Assembly (NCBI GenBank): GCA_021769295.1
Contig: JAETTD010000006.1
Location: 62,001-126,000 of the forward strand
Length of the DNA: 64,000 nucleotides
Reading direction: 5' to 3'
Origin: Bacillota bacterium
GTDB lineage: Bacteria; Bacillota; Clostridia; Peptostreptococcales; Anaerovoracaceae
Under the pieces are notes generated by a model. It did no database searches. It worked only from the letters and a program-made list of their open reading frames with translations, and was not told where the DNA came from. How positions within the stretch are numbered: the stretch's first letter is position 1; each line of letters starts with the position of its first letter. Below, in pieces: positions 60,562 through 64,000 of this stretch. Position numbers and translations under genes: made by a program.

Positions 60562-60828
60562 CGGCAGTACGGCCGGTCAAAAAGGCGACCGGCCGTACTG
60601 CCGTGATTGAAGAATTTTCGGACGTTTACGGCAGTTTGACCGCTCATCGACAAGCGATACTGCCGCAATTTAGATAAATTTTAAGATTTACGGCAGTTTT
60701 GCCGCCCTCAAAGCCTATAAAATGCCGCAATTAAAGAGAATTTCAGCGTTTACGGCAGTTTGACCGCTAATCGACCGCCAAAACTGCCGCAATTGAAGAA
60801 ATTCATGAATATTACGGCAATCCGGCCT
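60562..60828 (-). repeat. Dispersed repeat family B, copy B2 (inverted), with 17-bp hairpin
   Basis: It opens with a perfect 17-bp stem (60562-60578 with 60587-60603, loop AAAAAGGC), which probably ends the nitroreductase transcript. Four units beginning TGCCG at 60599, 60661, 60723 and 60784 follow at 61-62-bp spacing, each running to TTTACGGCAGTTT. Their reverse complement matches the B1 units (TGCCGTAAATCTTA, GAATTT, AATTGCGG). The whole gene-free stretch 60556-60876 is this repeat. Confidence 0.87.
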
Positions 60829-60876
60829 CGGACGACCTAGGTGAAGCCAAGTACCGAGGCATCACAGCAAAAAATA

Positions 60877-60910
60877 AAAGCCGTGGTTCTCCGCAGAGAA
60901 CCACGGCTTT
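60877..60910 (-). terminator. Terminator of the phosphoesterase-dsdA-arsR operon
   Basis: AAAGCCGTGGTTCT pairs perfectly with AGAACCACGGCTTT (14 bp) around CCGCAG. Read leftward it is followed by TTATTTTTTGC. It lies 2 bp beyond the arsR stop. Confidence 0.9.
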
Positions 60911-60912
60911 GC

Positions 60913-61242
60913 CTATTTGCAATGTTCACACTGGCAGCCTTTATCGTGAGACTTGTGTTCAATATGGATAAAGGCAATATCCATTATATCTACCACATGC
61001 TGGTCATCCAAACTGTAAAAAATATTTTTTCCGTCACGCCGTGCCTTAACGAGGCCTTCGTCCTTTAATATTTTGAGCTGATGAGAAACGGCAGACTTTG
61101 ACATTTCTACATTCTCAGCAATATCGTTGACGCACACTTCATCGTGGGCAATGGTGCAGATGATTTTCATTCTGGTTTCGTCACCCACTACTTTAAAGAA
61201 AGATACGGCACGGGATACAAGCTCTGCTGAAAGTTCTTTCAT
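60913..61242 (-). CDS. ArsR/SmtB-family metal-responsive repressor
   Basis: A 109-aa winged-helix repressor. The core is VGDETRMKIICTIAHDEVCV, then MSKSAVSHQLKILKDEGLV, the recognition helix. The C-terminus is rich in possible ligands, HVVDIMDIAFIHIEHKSHD then CQCEHCK, combining the alpha-5 His/Asp site of SmtB/CzrA with an added Cys cluster. It would sense Zn, Cd or a related ion. It is last in a leftward operon with dsdA (3-bp gap), an odd partner. The metal ATPase promoter at 47733 carries suitable operators. Confidence 0.9.
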   Translation of the reverse strand: MKELSAELVSRAVSFFKVVGDETRMKIICTIAHDEVCVNDIAENVEMSKSAVSHQLKILKDEGLVKARRDGKNIFYSLDDQHVVDIMDIAFIHIEHKSHDKGCQCEHCK

Positions 61243-61245
61243 AAC

Positions 61246-62547
61246 TCATTTACCTCTCTCATAATACAATTTCATTTCACTGTCCGGAACCATGCTGCCG
61301 CCTGTAGCCCATAAAATGTGAGAAGCGTTTTGCATTTTGTCTGCAAGCCCCTTTTCCTTTAGATACTCCGCTGCTGCGGATACAAGAGCAGGACCTGTAA
61401 ACGATGCACAGGCAGACGGCTCGATGTATATTTTTTCTCTGTCAGCAAGATGTGCAAGGAAAGGATACAACTTGTCATCTTCTATCGTATAGCAGCCGTC
61501 AAGGAGGGTTTCCATAACGGTTCCGACCAAACGGGACGGACGGCCTACTGCAAGACCGTCGGCGTCTGTAAGACCGTCAAGACCTATATCACGAACGGCG
61601 ATACCGTCATGGAGGCCTGTAACAAGACCGAGGGTCATACAAGGCGCATGGGTAGGTTCTGCAAAGAAAATGTGTACATTTTCGCCGAACATTTCTTTAA
61701 GTCCAAAAGCAACTCCGCCGGGAGCGCCGCCTACGCCGCATGGGATATAAACGAACAGAGGATGCTCTGCATCGACTGCAACACCTGCTTCTTTAAGCTG
61801 AGGGACGATTCTCTTTGCGGCTACCGAGTAGCCTAAAAATAAATCCGTTGAGCCTTCGTCGTCGACAAAGTGGCACATAGGGTCTGACGCAGCTTCCTTG
61901 CGACCCTCGGCCACCGCTTTTTGATAATCGTCGGGATATTCTATGACCTTGGCGCCCTTTGAGCGCAAAAGATCCTTTTTCCATTGGCGGGCATCGGCGG
62001 ACATGTGAACCGTTACGTCAAAGCCCAGTTTTGCGCTTATAATTCCTATGGAAAGACCAAGATTGCCCGTTGAACCCACTGCAACGGAATATTGGCTGAA
62101 CAGTTTGCGGAATTCGTCGCTGTCCAGTTTGGAATAATCATCGTCGGGAGAAAGCAGACCTTTTTCCGTTGCGATGCTTTCCGCCAGTTTGAGCACCTCA
62201 TAAATTCCGCCTCTGGCCTTAATTGAACCGGAAATAGGCAGGTGGCTGTCACGCTTCAAAAAGAGCCTGCCGTCGAAGTTGCCTGTCATCTTGACAAGCT
62301 GAGATTTCATGTTGGAAATTTCAACCAGGTTCGATTCGATGATTCCGCCGGTTTTCGCCGTTTCGGGGAAAGCTTTTTTAATATAAGGGGCAAACCTTGC
62401 AAGGCGAGCCTCCGCATCGTCTATATCGCTCATGCCGAAAGGTATCGACGCTTCGGAACCCGACTTTGGATTTATCCAGAGGATTTCTTCGTAGTTTGCC
62501 ATTTTGGAAACCTCCGGATGAGCAATCATTATTTTTTTGATGTCCAT
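61246..62547 (-). CDS. dsdA: D-serine dehydratase
   Basis: A 433-aa PLP enzyme converting D-serine to pyruvate and ammonia. Lys110 in [10 protein letters not shown] binds [16 protein letters not shown] holds the phosphate, as in DsdA of fold type II, and WATGGSMVP lies near the C-terminus. The N-terminal [20 protein letters not shown] is typical of bacterial DsdA. The length is close to E. coli DsdA (442 aa). GGAGGTTA precedes the ATG when read leftward. It lies between a phosphoesterase gene (13-bp gap) and arsR. Detoxification or use of D-serine is the expected role. Confidence 0.94.
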   Translation of the reverse strand: MDIKKIMIAHPEVSKMANYEEILWINPKSGSEASIPFGMSDIDDAEARLARFAPYIKKAFPETAKTGGIIESNLVEISNMKSQLVKMTGNFDGRLFLKRDSHLPISGSIKARGGIYEVLKLAESIATEKGLLSPDDDYSKLDSDEFRKLFSQYSVAVGSTGNLGLSIGIISAKLGFDVTVHMSADARQWKKDLLRSKGAKVIEYPDDYQKAVAEGRKEAASDPMCHFVDDEGSTDLFLGYSVAAKRIVPQLKEAGVAVDAEHPLFVYIPCGVGGAPGGVAFGLKEMFGENVHIFFAEPTHAPCMTLGLVTGLHDGIAVRDIGLDGLTDADGLAVGRPSRLVGTVMETLLDGCYTIEDDKLYPFLAHLADREKIYIEPSACASFTGPALVSAAAEYLKEKGLADKMQNASHILWATGGSMVPDSEMKLYYERGK

Positions 62548-62560
62548 AAATAACCTCCGA

Positions 62561-63136
62561 TTAGAATCTGTCGCTGTAATTGAGCAAATTTCTCAAATGA
62601 CCGCCGGAGACTTTGGCCTTTTTCTTATTGCCTTCTCCGGAGGATATAAAATCTTCGTATCTGTATATTTTACCCCAAACTCCCGATTCATCCGTATGAA
62701 GGATTCCGAAAGTTCCTCCCGAGCCGTCTCTGGGGCGTGTAAGGCTTCCGGGATTCATAAGATATATACCGTCCATATCGACGTAGGCGCTTCGGTGAGT
62801 ATGTCCGAAAAGTGCGCCTATGCAGTCTTTTTCGAGGGCTTTGTAGTATATACGCTGCAAATCGAAACCGACTCTTTCCATATGCCCGTGAGCCACCATA
62901 AAATTGCCGGCTTCCGTTTCCAAAACCGCATAAGAATCTTCTGAAAATTCACCGTCACAGTTGCCTTTGACGGAAACTACCGGTATGCCGCAACGGCGCC
63001 GGATTGACTCGGCGTCCTCGTATAAATCCCCGCAGTGCACGATTGTCTGTACAGGGTCTTCCGTCTGTAATTTTTTAAAAACTTCCCAAAATCGTTCAAG
63101 ATTGCCGTGGGTGTCGCTGATAACAAGAATTCTCAT
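62561..63136 (-). CDS. YfcE-type metallophosphoesterase
   Basis: A 191-aa calcineurin-like phosphoesterase. The metal motifs are SDTHGN (Asp8, His10), HCGDLY, GNCDGE, AHGH and GHTHRS, all intact. The length and the [12 protein letters not shown] end match the YfcE/MJ0936 group, which hydrolyse phosphodiesters in vitro with unknown natural substrate. It is the first gene of the leftward operon, with GAAAGGAT before its ATG and a perfect palindrome in the promoter region just upstream. Confidence 0.92.
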   Translation of the reverse strand: MRILVISDTHGNLERFWEVFKKLQTEDPVQTIVHCGDLYEDAESIRRRCGIPVVSVKGNCDGEFSEDSYAVLETEAGNFMVAHGHMERVGFDLQRIYYKALEKDCIGALFGHTHRSAYVDMDGIYLMNPGSLTRPRDGSGGTFGILHTDESGVWGKIYRYEDFISSGEGNKKKAKVSGGHLRNLLNYSDRF

Positions 63137-63153
63137 AAAATAATCCTTTCTTT

Positions 63154-63170
63154 ATGTTATAGTATAACAT
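63154..63170. promoter_or_regulatory. Palindrome between divergent genes
   Basis: TGTTATA-G-TATAACA (63155-63169, flanked by A/T) is a perfect 7+1+7 palindrome, and AGTATA reads TATACT on the minus strand, a good -10 for the phosphoesterase gene. It could be an operator. Confidence 0.45.
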
Positions 63171-63233
63171 AGAAAAAACAAATATTGTATGATAAAATAT
63201 AATAAAGGCGGACTTTGAGAGGAGAAAAGGGAA

Positions 63234-63965
63234 ATGCTGAGAGAAATCAAGAAAAAAATGGTTATTCTCAATAATCGTATGCCTTTTGGCCAAGATACGA
63301 AAAGCTACTTTGCCGAGACCGAAAGAAACGCATGGGTATATAACAACATGAAACTCGAAGGCAGCGCCCTTTCGAAGGAAAGAACCGTTCGCATGCTGTC
63401 GGGAGAACTGCTCTTGGATATTCCCGCATACGAGCACATTATGGCGCAGAACCTTGAAACGATTCTTCGCAGGGTATACAGCCTTGCATCTTTAAAAAGC
63501 AATCTCGATTTGAGGCTGATAGATGAACTGCACAGCCTTATAACGGGGGAAGAACGAGGGACGCCTTACAGAAGGCGCAGTATAATAATATCGGAATGGG
63601 ATTACACACCTGTGATTGCCGCCGATATTCCGGCGCACATGCAGCAGCTTAAAAAAACTTTGGATAAGGCTTCAAAAGCAGAGAGTCTCAGCGAGGACTG
63701 CTTTGAATGCTGCGCAGAGATACACAATAAACTGCTTGAAATTCTGCCTTACGGAGAAAAGGACAAAATTCTCGCAAGGACGACAGCCACATATTATATG
63801 ATAACAAAGGGATACCCGGCCATGGTATTTGACATAAAAGAGCAGGAGTACAACGAAATGGCCGCAAATTATATGAAAACCAAAGACTGCGCGGCTTTTA
63901 AAGAGCTGTTTAAAAAGGAAATTTTGAATAGGCTTAACCTGATGATTCAGTTGACCGCCTATTAA
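63234..63965 (+). CDS. Fic-fold protein with degenerate catalytic motif
   Basis: A 243-aa protein recognisable as Fic by the inhibitory-helix region (YNNMKLEGSALSKERTVRML, about 36-55) and by AEIHNKLLEI followed by the loop region and TKGYPAMVFDIKEQEY. The active-site motif HPFx2GNGRx2R is replaced by LPYGEKDKILAR (171-182): His is Leu, and Gly-Asn-Gly-Arg are Lys-Asp-Lys-Ile, while the last Arg remains. AMPylation is therefore not expected. The frame is intact, with AGAGGAG before the ATG. It may be a binding or regulatory relic. The last 35 bases of the window carry AGGAGAGG for a further rightward gene. Confidence 0.7.
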   Translation: MLREIKKKMVILNNRMPFGQDTKSYFAETERNAWVYNNMKLEGSALSKERTVRMLSGELLLDIPAYEHIMAQNLETILRRVYSLASLKSNLDLRLIDELHSLITGEERGTPYRRRSIIISEWDYTPVIAADIPAHMQQLKKTLDKASKAESLSEDCFECCAEIHNKLLEILPYGEKDKILARTTATYYMITKGYPAMVFDIKEQEYNEMAANYMKTKDCAAFKELFKKEILNRLNLMIQLTAY

Positions 63966-64000
63966 ACTTGGAGTATTATAAACGTAACAGGAGAGGTAAT

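Noticed and set aside
60562..60603. 17-bp GC hairpin considered as an integron attC site
   Set aside because: No integrase, no cassette arrangement and no attC core sites; it fits the lead hairpin of repeat family B.

Overview
The window looks like the chromosome of an obligately anaerobic Clostridia-type Firmicute. The support is strong Shine-Dalgarno sites, many TTGACA/TATAAT promoters, a CIRCE element on hsp20, a group-B-like [FeFe] hydrogenase, a D-serine dehydratase and Gram-positive regulator families. The species cannot be named from sequence alone.

Layout. 1-4927: the end of a type I-C CRISPR locus (cas4-cas1-cas2, leader, 41 repeats and 40 spacers); the interference genes would lie left of the window. 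5.1-8.4 kb: a small Cys-rich protein, then a macrodomain / ADP-ribosylglycohydrolase / nucleoside phosphorylase cassette. 8.6-13.8 kb: a regulator and a peptide-use operon (catalytically degenerate M32 peptidase, MFS carrier, X-Pro peptidase). 14.3-19.1 kb: CIRCE-hsp20, a TetR regulator, ftsH broken by an in-frame TAG, and small genes. 19.7-24.1 kb: amidohydrolase, NhaC antiporter, [FeFe] hydrogenase, TfoX-like protein. 24.2-27.3 kb: FAD/Rieske oxidoreductase and tRNA-Arg and tRNA-Leu genes.

27.6-45.1 kb is the most unusual part. A C39-peptidase ABC exporter is followed by three paralogous double-glycine peptides of an unrecognised family interleaved with eight paralogous predicted beta-propeller lipoproteins. 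A second promoter then leads into a MalFGK-type ABC importer that carries a ninth lipoprotein and a solute-binding protein. The island is bracketed by two same-orientation arrays of GTATAC palindromes with helical phasing, the left one beside tRNA-Leu. I propose it as one secreted-peptide system: export and cleavage by the C39 transporter, surface contact through the lipoproteins, and perhaps uptake by the importer. This is inference.

45.4-64 kb: a cation/proton antiporter, a metal-responsive HMA protein with a Cd/Zn P-type ATPase, MarR with a heterodimeric ABC exporter, a PD-(D/E)XK-like protein, an XRE/DUF3169/ABC-2 operon with a nitroreductase, a leftward phosphoesterase-dsdA-arsR operon, and a catalytically degenerate Fic protein.

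Three dispersed intergenic repeat families recur: A (composite GCCAAC/GTTGGC palindromes, 4 loci), B (about 62-bp TGCCGTAAA hairpin units, 3 loci) and C (GTATAC arrays, 2 loci).
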